From Streptomyces sp. NRRL F-6131 (lineage in GTDB: Bacteria; Actinomycetota; Actinomycetes; Streptomycetales; Streptomycetaceae): a DNA stretch of 64,000 bases. This document shows, one piece after another, positions 16,837-25,411 of this stretch; the first letter of the stretch is position 1; the number at the start of each line of letters is the position of its first letter. The notes below the pieces were generated by a model. The model ran no database searches, was not told where the DNA came from, and was given only the letters and a program-made list of their open reading frames with translations. The translations under genes and the position numbers were made by a program. The stretch lies in assembly GCA_000719695.1 (NCBI GenBank), contig JOHN01000013.1, positions 186,001-250,000 of the forward strand, in the 5' to 3' direction.

Positions 16837-19578
16837 ATGCAAGGTGACGGGGAACGCCTGAACGCCTATCTGCGGACGAGATCGGCGACGGCGGACACAT
16901 CGAGCCTGATCGAGCTGAGCCGCTCGACGGGGCCGGACGACCGGGTGGTCCTGTTCGCCCACGCGGTGGGCGGCAGCCTGCTGGCCTACCAGCCGCTGGT
17001 CCAGCGGCTCGCCGGCCACCGCTGCCTGGGGCTGGACGCGTCCGCCCGGACCGTCCTCGACGGCGGGCCCGCCGGGTCGATCCAGGAGCTTGCCCGGCGG
17101 CACGTCGAGAGCTTCGGCGAGCACGGGCCCAGGATCGACGTGGTCTGCGGCTGGTCGTTCGGCGGCGCCCTCGCCTGGGAGGTCGCCTGCCTGCTCGCCG
17201 AGCGCGGGCACCGCCCCGAGGTCGTGCTCCTCGACTCGACGTGGGCGGGCCGGGTGGTCCCGGTGTGGACGCCGGCCGAAGCGGTGCAGGGCTTCCTGCA
17301 GGACGCGTGGCAGCTCGCCGGGCGGGACGCCGAGGTCACCGCGGACACCCCCGAGGCGGCGGCCGCGCTGCTGGACATGGAACCGGAGACGTTCACCGAG
17401 CGGCTGGGCATCTTCGCCCACAACCGGCGCCTGGTCTGCGACTGGCACCCCACCCCGGGCGACCTCGACGTCGTCTCGGTGCGTGCGGCGGAGTCGCTCA
17501 CCTCCGACTGGCACACGGTGACCACCGGCCGGGTGCACCTCCACGACCTGCCCGGCGACCACTACGGCCTGCTCGGGAACGCCGACAACGTCGCCGCGGT
17601 CGAACGGATCGTCAGGGCCGGCCGGCCGGCCGGGGCGTCGCCGGTGCGGACGGCCGCGGCGACGGAGACGGCCGCGACCACGGAGACGGTCGAGAGCACC
17701 GAGACCGGCGAGCTCGACGAGGCCGGGCTGCACGCCGCGCTGACCAAGCTGGTCGACACCCCGCACTGGCGCGACCTGGTGATCCGCTCCCGGCGGATGG
17801 ACCCCGACGCCATCCGCGAGGCCTACCGGGAGCTCGGCCGGCGCGGACTGCTCACGCCCGACTGGCCGCGCGAGTTCGGCGGCGGCGGCCTGCCCACCCG
17901 GCTCGCCATCGAGCTGTTCGAGGGCTTCTGCTCCACCGGCCTGCCGGACCTCGTCCACGCCCTCACCGTGCAGATCGTCGGCAACTTCGTCCTCAAGTCG
18001 GGTTCGGAGCGGCTGAAGCGCGAACTGCTCCCGCGGATCGCCCGCGGCGAGGAGTTCTCCACCGTGCTCTACAGCGAACCGCGCGCCGGCAGCGATCTGG
18101 CCGCGCTCCGGGCCAGGGCCGAGCCGCGCGGGGACCGCTACGTCCTCAACGGCGTCAAGGTGTTCAGCATCTACAGCGACATCTCCGGGTCGGCGCTGGT
18201 CGCCGCGCGCACCGGGCAGGGCGGGCACAAGTACGACGGCATCACGCTCTTCGTCGTCGACCTGGCGGCCGAGGGCGTGACCGTCGAACTCGTCGGGACG
18301 GTGCAGCGCGAACGGATGTGCCGGGTGCGGCTGCAGGACGTCGAGGTGGAGAGCTGGCGCCGGGTCGGCGAGGAGGGCCGCGGCTGGGCGCTGCTGGACG
18401 GTGCGCTCGCCATCGAGCGCACCGGCATCGACCACGTGGTCCGGGCCGCCCGCTGGCTGAAGGCGCTGCACGCGACGGTCGGCCGGCCCCGGGGCCTGGA
18501 GCGCCTCGAGGGGCAGGTCGAGTGCGCCACCACGCTGGCCCGCGCGGCCACCGAGGTCTTCCTGCGGGCCGACGTCAGGGCGATCGACACCGCCGTCGCC
18601 AAGCTGTACACCAGCGAGACCTGCCAGCAGGTCGGGCACGAGGTGCTCCGCCGCTGGAGCACGCTCGGCAGTCTGCCCGGGGTCGACGACCTGGTCCACG
18701 AGGAGCTGTTCTCGGGGCTGACCGAGTCGCCCGGGCTCACCCTGTCCGCCGGCACCTCGGAGATGATGCTCTCCACGGTCGCGGCGGACCTCAGGGAGGA
18801 GTACGGCGGGCGCTGCCGGGCGATCCTGCACCGGTTCGGCGACGAGCTGGTCGACACCGTCCTGGAGGTCCTCGAGCCCGTGGGCGCCGGCGTCCGGGTG
18901 GAGCCGCTGTTCGCCCCCTCGCCGGCCCGGCACGCCGCGCTGGCGAGGACCCTCGCGGACCTCGGCTTCGACGGGATCGAGCGGCCCGAGGCGGAGGGCG
19001 GGCTCGGCCTCGGCCTCCCCGCCGGCTGCGCGATCAGCCTGAGCCTCGGGTACCTCGGGTACGAGCACGCCTACCGGCCGTGCGCGCTCACGGACCGGGC
19101 GGACCGGGCGGACCGGGCGGACCGGACCGACCGGACGGACCGGCCGGGCGACCCCGCGGCCTCCCACGGCGCCTGCGCGGAGCCGGCGTGCCGCCTGCGC
19201 CACGCGGCCCACGCGCTGGGGCTCGGCATCGGACTGTTCCGCAACGCCTGGGAGCACGCCTCCACCCGGGAGCAGTTCGGTCAGAGGCTCGTCGACTTCG
19301 ACGCCCTGATGTTCCCGCTGATCCGCGGCTACGCCGAACTGAGCGCGCTGGGCGCACGGCTCCACGAGCTCGCGGACCACGTGGCGGAGGTGGACGAGGG
19401 AGTGCTCCGCCGGTTCGAGCTGGTGGCCCAGGACGCCCTGGTCCGGGTCGTCCGGGCGGCGATGCAGGTGCTGGGCGCCCAGGGGATCACGGAGTGGTCG
19501 GTCGCCTCGCGCTACTACATGAAATGCGCGGAGAGCATCGGGTTCCTCGACCGCGAGGGCATGGTGTCGAACGAATAG
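16837..19578 (+). CDS. Thioesterase fused to tandem acyl-CoA dehydrogenase domains
   Basis: This protein of about 913 residues has an unusual order. Residues 1-265 form a type II-like thioesterase (VVLFAHAVGGSLLAYQPLV, nucleophile in GWSFGG at Ser107, histidine in GDHYGLLGN). A Thr/Glu linker (TETAATTETVESTETGELD) follows. Residues 295-660 are a full acyl-CoA dehydrogenase (LYSEPRAGSDLAALRARA, VLNGVKVFS, LTLSAGTSEMM). Residues 665-913 are a second, incomplete dehydrogenase with the N- and C-terminal helical parts but without the middle beta domain, interrupted by a DRADRADRTDRTDR run. Family knowledge suggests alpha,beta-dehydrogenation of a carrier-bound acyl or aminoacyl group plus hydrolytic release or editing. 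GGGGAA supports ATG 16837; GTG 16795, overlapping the NRPS stop as GTGA, is an alternative. Confidence 0.85.
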   Translation: MQGDGERLNAYLRTRSATADTSSLIELSRSTGPDDRVVLFAHAVGGSLLAYQPLVQRLAGHRCLGLDASARTVLDGGPAGSIQELARRHVESFGEHGPRIDVVCGWSFGGALAWEVACLLAERGHRPEVVLLDSTWAGRVVPVWTPAEAVQGFLQDAWQLAGRDAEVTADTPEAAAALLDMEPETFTERLGIFAHNRRLVCDWHPTPGDLDVVSVRAAESLTSDWHTVTTGRVHLHDLPGDHYGLLGNADNVAAVERIVRAGRPAGASPVRTAAATETAATTETVESTETGELDEAGLHAALTKLVDTPHWRDLVIRSRRMDPDAIREAYRELGRRGLLTPDWPREFGGGGLPTRLAIELFEGFCSTGLPDLVHALTVQIVGNFVLKSGSERLKRELLPRIARGEEFSTVLYSEPRAGSDLAALRARAEPRGDRYVLNGVKVFSIYSDISGSALVAARTGQGGHKYDGITLFVVDLAAEGVTVELVGTVQRERMCRVRLQDVEVESWRRVGEEGRGWALLDGALAIERTGIDHVVRAARWLKALHATVGRPRGLERLEGQVECATTLARAATEVFLRADVRAIDTAVAKLYTSETCQQVGHEVLRRWSTLGSLPGVDDLVHEELFSGLTESPGLTLSAGTSEMMLSTVAADLREEYGGRCRAILHRFGDELVDTVLEVLEPVGAGVRVEPLFAPSPARHAALARTLADLGFDGIERPEAEGGLGLGLPAGCAISLSLGYLGYEHAYRPCALTDRADRADRADRTDRTDRPGDPAASHGACAEPACRLRHAAHALGLGIGLFRNAWEHASTREQFGQRLVDFDALMFPLIRGYAELSALGARLHELADHVAEVDEGVLRRFELVAQDALVRVVRAAMQVLGAQGITEWSVASRYYMKCAESIGFLDREGMVSNE

Positions 19579-19639
19579 ACCGGACCGCGTGCACGTGTCG
19601 TTCGATTGTCGTCCATTCCTTTGCGAAGGCGGTTTTCCG

Positions 19640-20896
19640 ATGCGCATTTCACTCACCGGACCCGAATCCCCGGACCTGATGTCCTCGGACCGGGTGTCGG
19701 CGGAGCCGGATTCCTCGGAGCTCTACGAGGAATCGCAGTACGCGACGCGGAACATGCATTCCGTCTGGCGGGACCTGCGCAAGAGCGAGGGCCTCCACCG
19801 GCAGTGGACCCCGGACGGTCAGGAATACTTCGCCGCCCTGCGCCACGCGGACGTCTTCGAGGTGCTGAACGACCCCGGGACGTTCTCCTCGGCGTACAGC
19901 ACCATGCTCACGGTGCGCGGCGACGGCGACGTGGCGGCCGGCGCGGCGATCCACCTCACGGACCCGCCGCTGCACCCCGAGATCAAGCGGATCTTCACCC
20001 CGCTGATGACGGCGCAGGCCGCGCAGCGCCTGGAGCGGGGCATCGCGGACCGGATGGCGGAGCTGTTCGACACGGTCCGGGGCCGGGAGTCCTTCGACTT
20101 CTGCGAGGCCATGATCACCCTGCCGATGACCATCACCGGCCTCCTGATGGGCATCCCGCAGGAGGAGTGGGCCGTCACGGGCCGGGCGACGGTGCGGGCG
20201 ATGGGCGGGGTGAACGCGGCCGAGTCGGAGCGTCAGCGCCGGATCGACCTCTTCGAGGCGCACACCACCATCATGTCCGTCCTCGGGAACGTCCTGGAGG
20301 ACGGCCCGTCCGCCGACACGGTGAGCGGTCGCTGCCCGGCCACGGCCGAGGTGGTGGGCGACCCGGGCCGGGACGTGGCGCTGCTGAACGCCTACGCCTT
20401 CCTCATGGGCGCCAATCCGACGGTGCCGCAGACGATCAACCAGACGCTGATCCTGCTGGCCGGCGACGACGACCTGTGGTCCTGGTTCAGCCGTCAGGAG
20501 GAGACCGACCAGCGCTTCGTCGACGAGGCGCTGCGCTGGGCGAGCCCGGTCAACCACGTGCTGCGGCGCACCACCGCGGACACCGCGGTCGCCGGGACGC
20601 AGGTCCCGGCGGGGTCGCTGGTCTCCGCCTGGATCGCCTCGGCCAACCGCGACGAGGAGGTGTTCGCCGACCCGTTCCGGTTCGTCCCCGACCGGACGCC
20701 CAACCGGCACCTGGCCTTCGGGCTCGGGGTGCACCGGTGCATCGGTCAGCACGTCGCCGCCCTCGGCATGAAAACATTCTTCGACCTCTGGCGAAAGAAT
20801 GTGCGATCGGTTTCGCTCGACGGCGATCCCAAGCACCTCATCTCGAACTTCCTGAACGGCGTAGTATGTCTGCCGCTCGCCGTGACCTGGAAGTAG
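19640..20896 (+). CDS. Cytochrome P450 with atypical I-helix
   Basis: This 418-residue P450 has the heme loop FGLGVHRCIGQ with the Cys ligand at residue 367 and the ExxR motif as EALRW. The I-helix reads YAFLMGANPTVPQTINQ near residue 253, so the usual acid-Thr pair of (A/G)GxxTT is replaced by Asn-Pro-Thr. P450s lacking this proton-relay pair often use carrier-bound substrates or perform unusual chemistry. GAAGGCGG 8-15 bases before ATG 19640 supports this start over an upstream in-frame one. It follows the TE-dehydrogenase gene after 61 bp, and is likely a tailoring enzyme acting on a peptidyl or aminoacyl carrier protein; the substrate is inferred only from context. Confidence 0.88.
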   Translation: MRISLTGPESPDLMSSDRVSAEPDSSELYEESQYATRNMHSVWRDLRKSEGLHRQWTPDGQEYFAALRHADVFEVLNDPGTFSSAYSTMLTVRGDGDVAAGAAIHLTDPPLHPEIKRIFTPLMTAQAAQRLERGIADRMAELFDTVRGRESFDFCEAMITLPMTITGLLMGIPQEEWAVTGRATVRAMGGVNAAESERQRRIDLFEAHTTIMSVLGNVLEDGPSADTVSGRCPATAEVVGDPGRDVALLNAYAFLMGANPTVPQTINQTLILLAGDDDLWSWFSRQEETDQRFVDEALRWASPVNHVLRRTTADTAVAGTQVPAGSLVSAWIASANRDEEVFADPFRFVPDRTPNRHLAFGLGVHRCIGQHVAALGMKTFFDLWRKNVRSVSLDGDPKHLISNFLNGVVCLPLAVTWK

Positions 20897-20970
20897 TTCC
20901 CGGAAGCAGTTCCCGGGAACGGCCGGACACGGCGCACAGGTCGAGAAGAGAATCCGCGGAAGGCAGAACG

Positions 20971-21549
20971 ATGAGCGATTTCGTCACCACGATCGTCGGT
21001 CCGGACGACTGGCCCACGGTCGGTGCTTTCTTCGAGCCGAAAGGCCTCGTGGAGAACTGCTGGTGCACGTATTTCCGCATGACCTCGAAGGAACGCTCCT
21101 CCTGCGGCACCGCGGGCCGCAAGGACCGGCTCCGCGAACTGGTCGAGGGCGGCGAGCGGGTGGGCGTCCTGGGCACGGTCGACGGTGCCCCCGCCGGCTG
21201 GATCGGGGTCGGCCCCCGGCTGGGCTTCCCCCGGCTGGCCAGGTCCCGCGCGGCGAAGCTGCTCAAGGGCGACGACCCGGAGCGGATCTGGTCCGTCGTC
21301 TGCCTGTACCTGACCCGCGAGCACCGGCACCAGGGGCTCACCCGGGTGCTCATCGACCGGGCGGTGGAGTGGGCGCGGGACGAGAAGGCGGACCTCGTCG
21401 AGGCCTACCCGGAGGACGACCGCGACCCCGCGGCCGCCGTCGAACGCGGCAGCTTCCGCGGCCGGGTGAGCACCTTCGAGGCCTGTGGATTCACCGTCGT
21501 GGAGCCCCGGTTGCAGCGTCGGGCATTGGTACGGAAGGACCTCCGTTGA
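20971..21549 (+). CDS. GNAT-family N-acetyltransferase
   Basis: This 192-residue protein has the acetyl-CoA binding region of GNAT enzymes: VVCLYLTREHRHQGLTRVLIDRAVEWARDEKADLVEAYP, and a terminal FEACGFTVVEPR. The N-terminus (PDDWPTVGAFFEPKGLVENCWCTYFRM) is a cysteine-containing variant seen in actinomycete GNAT proteins. GGAAGG precedes ATG 20971. The stop TGA overlaps the TTG start of the next gene (TTGA). In the context of an amino-group carrier pathway it may acetylate the new side-chain amine as protection during assembly; this is inference. The acceptor could also be the final product, for self-resistance. Confidence 0.8.
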   Translation: MSDFVTTIVGPDDWPTVGAFFEPKGLVENCWCTYFRMTSKERSSCGTAGRKDRLRELVEGGERVGVLGTVDGAPAGWIGVGPRLGFPRLARSRAAKLLKGDDPERIWSVVCLYLTREHRHQGLTRVLIDRAVEWARDEKADLVEAYPEDDRDPAAAVERGSFRGRVSTFEACGFTVVEPRLQRRALVRKDLR

Positions 21550-22151
21550 CTGATCACAAGGTGCTCGTGCTCGAACCCTTCATGAACAACCAGGCGGCGA
21601 CCACACCGGAGAACCTCGCCGACGGTCGACTGAACGTCTGGCGCAACTCCCTCCCCGCGCAGGCCGCGCCGCTGGAGCTGGTGGTGGACGGCGTGCCGCT
21701 GCGCAGCGCCCGGCTCGACGGCCGCGGACCGGACAACGTCCGCTGCGAGGGGCAGCGGATCGAGGTCCCGGAGCGGCGGTGGGACTGGCTCTACGTCATC
21801 GGCTGCGGCGAGCGGCGGGTCAGGGACGAGCTCACCTGGCACTTCGCGGACGGCTCCGTGGACCGGGACCGGTTCGCGCTCTCCGACCTGTGGGAGGGCC
21901 GGTCGGACTACGGCGAGGAGCTGGCGCTGCGCACCGACGTCATCCACTACCCGTACCACGTGCAGGAACGCATCGGGATCACCCTCTGGTGCCAGCGCGT
22001 GCCGGTCACCTCGCGCAAGCCGCTCACCGCGATGTCGCTGCCCAGGAACCCGGCCGTCCACCTCTTCGCCATGACGCTCGTCGGCCGGCAGGTGGGCGCC
22101 GGCGCCGACGGCGATCCGCTGATACAGGGAGCCAGCCGTGAACTCAGCTAG
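21546..22151 (+). CDS. Hypothetical beta-rich protein in the biosynthetic cluster
   Basis: I do not recognise this 201-residue protein. It is rich in short beta-strand-like stretches (LELVVDGVPLRSARLDG, WDWLYVIGCGERRVRDELTWHF, RIGITLWCQRVPVTSRKP, VHLFAMTLVG) and has no signal peptide or catalytic motif I can name, so a beta-sandwich fold is plausible. The start is a TTG at 21546 with GGAAGGA seven bases upstream; it overlaps the preceding stop by four bases. The gene end overlaps the next start by 14 bases. This tight coupling says it acts in the pathway, perhaps as partner of the BtrH_N-like protein that follows. It is a candidate for an unassigned ring-forming or carrier-recognition step. 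Confidence 0.7.
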   Translation: MTDHKVLVLEPFMNNQAATTPENLADGRLNVWRNSLPAQAAPLELVVDGVPLRSARLDGRGPDNVRCEGQRIEVPERRWDWLYVIGCGERRVRDELTWHFADGSVDRDRFALSDLWEGRSDYGEELALRTDVIHYPYHVQERIGITLWCQRVPVTSRKPLTAMSLPRNPAVHLFAMTLVGRQVGAGADGDPLIQGASRELS

Positions 22152-23274
22152 CACGACCGGCGCGAACAGCACGAACGGCATGAACGGCACGACCGACGCG
22201 CACGACGCGCACGACGCGCACGACGCGCGAGCGGGCGCCGTGCGGTGGAACGGCGCCACCGGGACCTACCCCCAGTGGTACGAGGACCCGTTGAGCTGCC
22301 TGCAGACCACCCTGGGCAGCATCCTGCTGGAGCACGGCCTGCAGCCCGTCGAGGTGCTGGGCCTCGCCTGCGAGTTCGCCTTCGCGCCCGAGGACGTCCC
22401 GCGCGAGGAGTTCTACCGCCCGGCCCTGAGCGACCGCGGCGTGGCCGCCGACCTCTGCCCGTACCACGACGTGGAGTCCGCCTGGACGACCGGGGCGGAC
22501 GCGGACGACCTGATCGGCCTGATCGAGCAGCACGGCAGCGTCATCGTGGCGGTCGACAACTACCACCTCCCGTTCCGCCCGGCCTTCCACGACGTGCACG
22601 CGGCGCACCTGGTCGTGGTGCCGGCCTGGCGCCGGACCTCGGACGGCGCGCTGGAGTTCTACGTCTCCGACGTCCAACCCCCGCGTTTCCAGGGCTGGCT
22701 GGCCGCCGAGCACCTGGTGGCGAGCTGGACCTCCGGCAATCCCTCGGACAGCCAGGACGTCTTCTTCTCCAGCCGGGAGATCGGCGGCCGGGTGCTGACG
22801 ACGACGGTGCGCGCCCGCCCCGGGGAGCTCACCGGCGACCAGGTCGCCCGGGCGCTGCGGGGCAACCTCGACCGCTGGACCGGCGGTACGGCCGGCCCCG
22901 CCGACCGGGTCCGGACCGGCCGGGCCGGGCTGCGGGACTTCGTCGACCGGCTGGCGGAACACGGCGGCGACCCGGCCGAACTCCGCAGCGTCTACACCTT
23001 CGGCTGGGCGATGCAGGCGCAGGCCTTCCTGCACGGCCGCCTCGCCCAGGAGTTCGCGCACCGGACGAAGCAGAACCGGCTGCTGGACGTGGCCGCGTCG
23101 GCGGACCGGGTCGTGTCGGCCTGGTCGAACCTCCGGCTGCTCGGCGCCCACGCGGCGCAGACGGCCGGGATCACGGAACTCGTGCCGCGCCGCGGCGCCG
23201 AGTTGGTGCACGCGTACGAGCAGCTGGCTGCCGACTGGCAGCACACCCTGGCGACGGAATGGACGGACGTCTGA
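22138..23274 (+). CDS. BtrH_N-like acyltransferase/cysteine-peptidase-fold protein
   Basis: This 378-residue protein has an N-terminal region resembling the butirosin biosynthesis protein H N-terminal domain, a papain/C39-like fold. A conserved cysteine near the start (Cys54 in CLQTTLGSILLEHG), a histidine in DVHAAHLVVV (about His157) and an acidic residue in YVSDVQPP could form the catalytic set. BtrH transfers an aminoacyl group from a carrier protein to an aminoglycoside amine, so this protein may move an acyl or peptidyl group between carrier protein and amine. The C-terminal half is helical. The N-terminus has a DAHDAHDAHDA run from a 9-bp repeat. AGGGAG supports the GTG start. The family call is by pattern recognition. 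Confidence 0.6.
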   Translation: MNSASTTGANSTNGMNGTTDAHDAHDAHDARAGAVRWNGATGTYPQWYEDPLSCLQTTLGSILLEHGLQPVEVLGLACEFAFAPEDVPREEFYRPALSDRGVAADLCPYHDVESAWTTGADADDLIGLIEQHGSVIVAVDNYHLPFRPAFHDVHAAHLVVVPAWRRTSDGALEFYVSDVQPPRFQGWLAAEHLVASWTSGNPSDSQDVFFSSREIGGRVLTTTVRARPGELTGDQVARALRGNLDRWTGGTAGPADRVRTGRAGLRDFVDRLAEHGGDPAELRSVYTFGWAMQAQAFLHGRLAQEFAHRTKQNRLLDVAASADRVVSAWSNLRLLGAHAAQTAGITELVPRRGAELVHAYEQLAADWQHTLATEWTDV

Positions 23275-24536
23275 TGAATGGCGGGTCTGTGGGCGAGCTG
23301 GCGCTCACCGGGGGCGAGCCCGTGCTGGGGTCGCTCGCGCCGGTGAACTGGCCGAGGACGACGGACGCGGACCGCGCGGCGGTGCTGTCCGTACTGGACT
23401 CCAACGTCTTCGTCTCCGACCGGACGGAGGAGACCGCGGTCGAACGGCTGGAACGCTCCTGGGCCGAGTACCTGGGCGTGCGCCGCTGCGTCGGGGTGAG
23501 CAACGGGACCACCGCCATCGAGCTGGCGCTCCTCGCGCACGGCATCGGGCCCGGTGACGAGGTCGTCGTCCCCGCGCTGACCTTCGTCGGGACGGCGATG
23601 GCCGTGGTGCACGTCGGCGCGACCCCGGTGTACGCCGACGTCGACCCGGTCACCTTCACGATGACCGCGGACAGCCTGGCCGCCGAGATCACCGAACGGA
23701 CCAGGGCCGTCGTCCCGGTCCACCTGCACGGGCTCAGCGCCGACCTGGCCGCGATCGACGAGGTCGCGCGGCGGCACGGCTGCGTGGTCGTCGAGGACGC
23801 CGCGCAGGCCCACGGCGCCCGCTACCGGGGCACCCCCTCCGGTGCGACCGGCAACACCGCGACCTTCAGCCTGCAGATGACCAAGAACCTCCCCACCTGC
23901 GGGGAGGGCGGTCTGGTCGTGACCGACGACGAGCGCGTCGCCGACCGGCTCGTCCAGCTGCGCCAGTTCGGCGAGACGATCCGCGCGGACCGCCCGCGGC
24001 GCTACGTGAGCCATCGGCTGGGCTTCAACGCCAAGCTGAGCAACGTCCAGGCGGCCTACACCTCCAGCCAGTTGGAGCGGCTCGACGAGTACCACGCGGC
24101 CCGGCGGGCCAATGTCGGGGCCTTCCTGTCCCGGCTGCGCGACCTGGACGGCCTGACGTGTCCGTCGGAGCCGGACGGCTACGAGCACGCCTGGCACATC
24201 CTGCGGTTCGTCGTCGACTTCGACCGGGTCCTGCCCGGCGTGGACACCGCGGCGGCGCGGAGCGTGCTGATGCGGGCCCTGCGCGCCGAGGGGATGCCGG
24301 TGACCAGGTACCAGATGATGCCGCTCGCCGACCAGCCGGCGCTGCGCGCCCTGGTCCGCCAGACGCCCGCCTCCTGGCCGGTCACCCAGGACGTCATCGA
24401 CCGCAGCTTCACCCTCCAGCAGCGCCATCTGCCGCCGGACGCCGGTCCGTTGCTGCAGAGCTTCGCCGACGCCGTCGAGAAGCTCTGGGCGCAGCGGAAG
24501 GTCCTGGCGGAACTCGCGGAAGGTGCGGGCCGCTGA
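23274..24536 (+). CDS. DegT/DnrJ/EryC1/StrS-family PLP aminotransferase
   Basis: This 420-residue fold-type I aminotransferase carries the family signatures GVSNGTTAIELALLAHGIGPGDEV, VPALTFVGTAMAVVHVGATPVYADVD, VVVEDAAQAHGARY and the PLP lysine (Lys204) in SLQMTKNLPTCGEGG. Such enzymes usually transaminate keto sugars or, as here is likely, a ketone on a small polyol-like chain. The start ATG 23274 overlaps the upstream stop (TGATG). Together with the split transketolase that follows, it fits conversion of the carrier-bound ketol produced by C2 transfer into the 6-amine of a diaminodihydroxyheptanoate intermediate. The pathway role is inferred from the neighbouring LysW set. Confidence 0.88.
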   Translation: MNGGSVGELALTGGEPVLGSLAPVNWPRTTDADRAAVLSVLDSNVFVSDRTEETAVERLERSWAEYLGVRRCVGVSNGTTAIELALLAHGIGPGDEVVVPALTFVGTAMAVVHVGATPVYADVDPVTFTMTADSLAAEITERTRAVVPVHLHGLSADLAAIDEVARRHGCVVVEDAAQAHGARYRGTPSGATGNTATFSLQMTKNLPTCGEGGLVVTDDERVADRLVQLRQFGETIRADRPRRYVSHRLGFNAKLSNVQAAYTSSQLERLDEYHAARRANVGAFLSRLRDLDGLTCPSEPDGYEHAWHILRFVVDFDRVLPGVDTAAARSVLMRALRAEGMPVTRYQMMPLADQPALRALVRQTPASWPVTQDVIDRSFTLQQRHLPPDAGPLLQSFADAVEKLWAQRKVLAELAEGAGR

Positions 24537-25411
24537 CCGGCGCCGAGCACTCGCCGACGATCGCGCAGCTGGAGGCCCGTGCCCACGCCGTCCGCGAGCA
24601 CATCGTCGAGATGTGCTCCGGACCCGAGGGCGGCCACCTGGGCGGTTCGCTGTCCGCCGTCGAGATCCTGGTCGCGCTCTTCTTCCGCACCATGAAGGTC
24701 GACCCCGACGACCCCGAGTGGAAGCAGCGGGACGTCTTCGTGCTGAGCAAGGGCCACGCGGCGATGGCGCTCTACGCCACCCTCGCCGAGCGGGGGTTCA
24801 TCACCCGCGAGGAGGTCGCCACCTTCTGCCGGCCGGGGAGCCGACTGGCCACGCACGGCAACGTCGCCGTGCCCGGGGTGGAGTTCGCCACCGGCTCGCT
24901 CGGTCACGGGCTCGCCCTGGCCAACGGCACGGCGTGGGCGCAGCGCCAGGCCGGCGCGGCGCCGGCCCGCACCTACGTCCTCCTCGGTGACGGCGAACTG
25001 CAGGAGGGGACGGTGTGGGAGGCGGCCCAGGTGGCCCGCGCCCTGGACGCCGACAACCTGGTGGCGGTGGTCGACGTCAACGACTTCCAGCAGACCGGCG
25101 CCGTGCGCGAGGTGAGCGACGGCGCGCCGGTCGCCGACCGCTGGGCCGGCTTCGGCTGGCGCACGGTCGAGGTGGACGGGCACGACCTGGCGGCGCTCTG
25201 CGCCGTCCTCGACGAGGCGGCCCGGACGCCGGGGCCGACGGCGGTGGTCTGCCGCACCGTCAAGGCGAAGGGCGTCGGCGTGCTGGAGGGCAAGTCGTCC
25301 TCCCACTTCGTCCGGCTCGACACCGAGCGGAAGCGGGCCCGGGTGCGGGCCGCGCTGCGCCCGGTGACGGCGCCCGCCACGACCACCGAGGGGAGGCCGG
25401 AGCATGCCTGA
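24533..25411 (+). CDS. Transketolase-like N-terminal subunit (TPP binding)
   Basis: This 292-residue protein matches the N-terminal, TPP-pyrophosphate-binding half of transketolase: HIVEMCSGPEGGHLGGSLSAVEIL, VFVLSKGHAAMALYA, FATGSLGHGLALANG and the TPP/metal motif LLGDGELQEG followed by VDVNDFQQTG. Split transketolases of this kind transfer a two-carbon ketol unit in secondary metabolism. The first usable codon is CTG at 24533, overlapping the upstream stop as CTGA with GGAAGG 9 bases before it; no ATG, GTG or TTG lies in a sensible place, so a rare CTG start is likely. The predicted acceptor is the carrier-bound glutamate semialdehyde. Confidence 0.88.
   Translation: MTGAEHSPTIAQLEARAHAVREHIVEMCSGPEGGHLGGSLSAVEILVALFFRTMKVDPDDPEWKQRDVFVLSKGHAAMALYATLAERGFITREEVATFCRPGSRLATHGNVAVPGVEFATGSLGHGLALANGTAWAQRQAGAAPARTYVLLGDGELQEGTVWEAAQVARALDADNLVAVVDVNDFQQTGAVREVSDGAPVADRWAGFGWRTVEVDGHDLAALCAVLDEAARTPGPTAVVCRTVKAKGVGVLEGKSSSHFVRLDTERKRARVRAALRPVTAPATTTEGRPEHA

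Noticed and set aside
22198..22227. CRISPR-like or recombination repeat
   Set aside because: The 9-bp GCGCACGAC units encode the DAHDAHDAHDA run in the BtrH-like protein and have no spacers.
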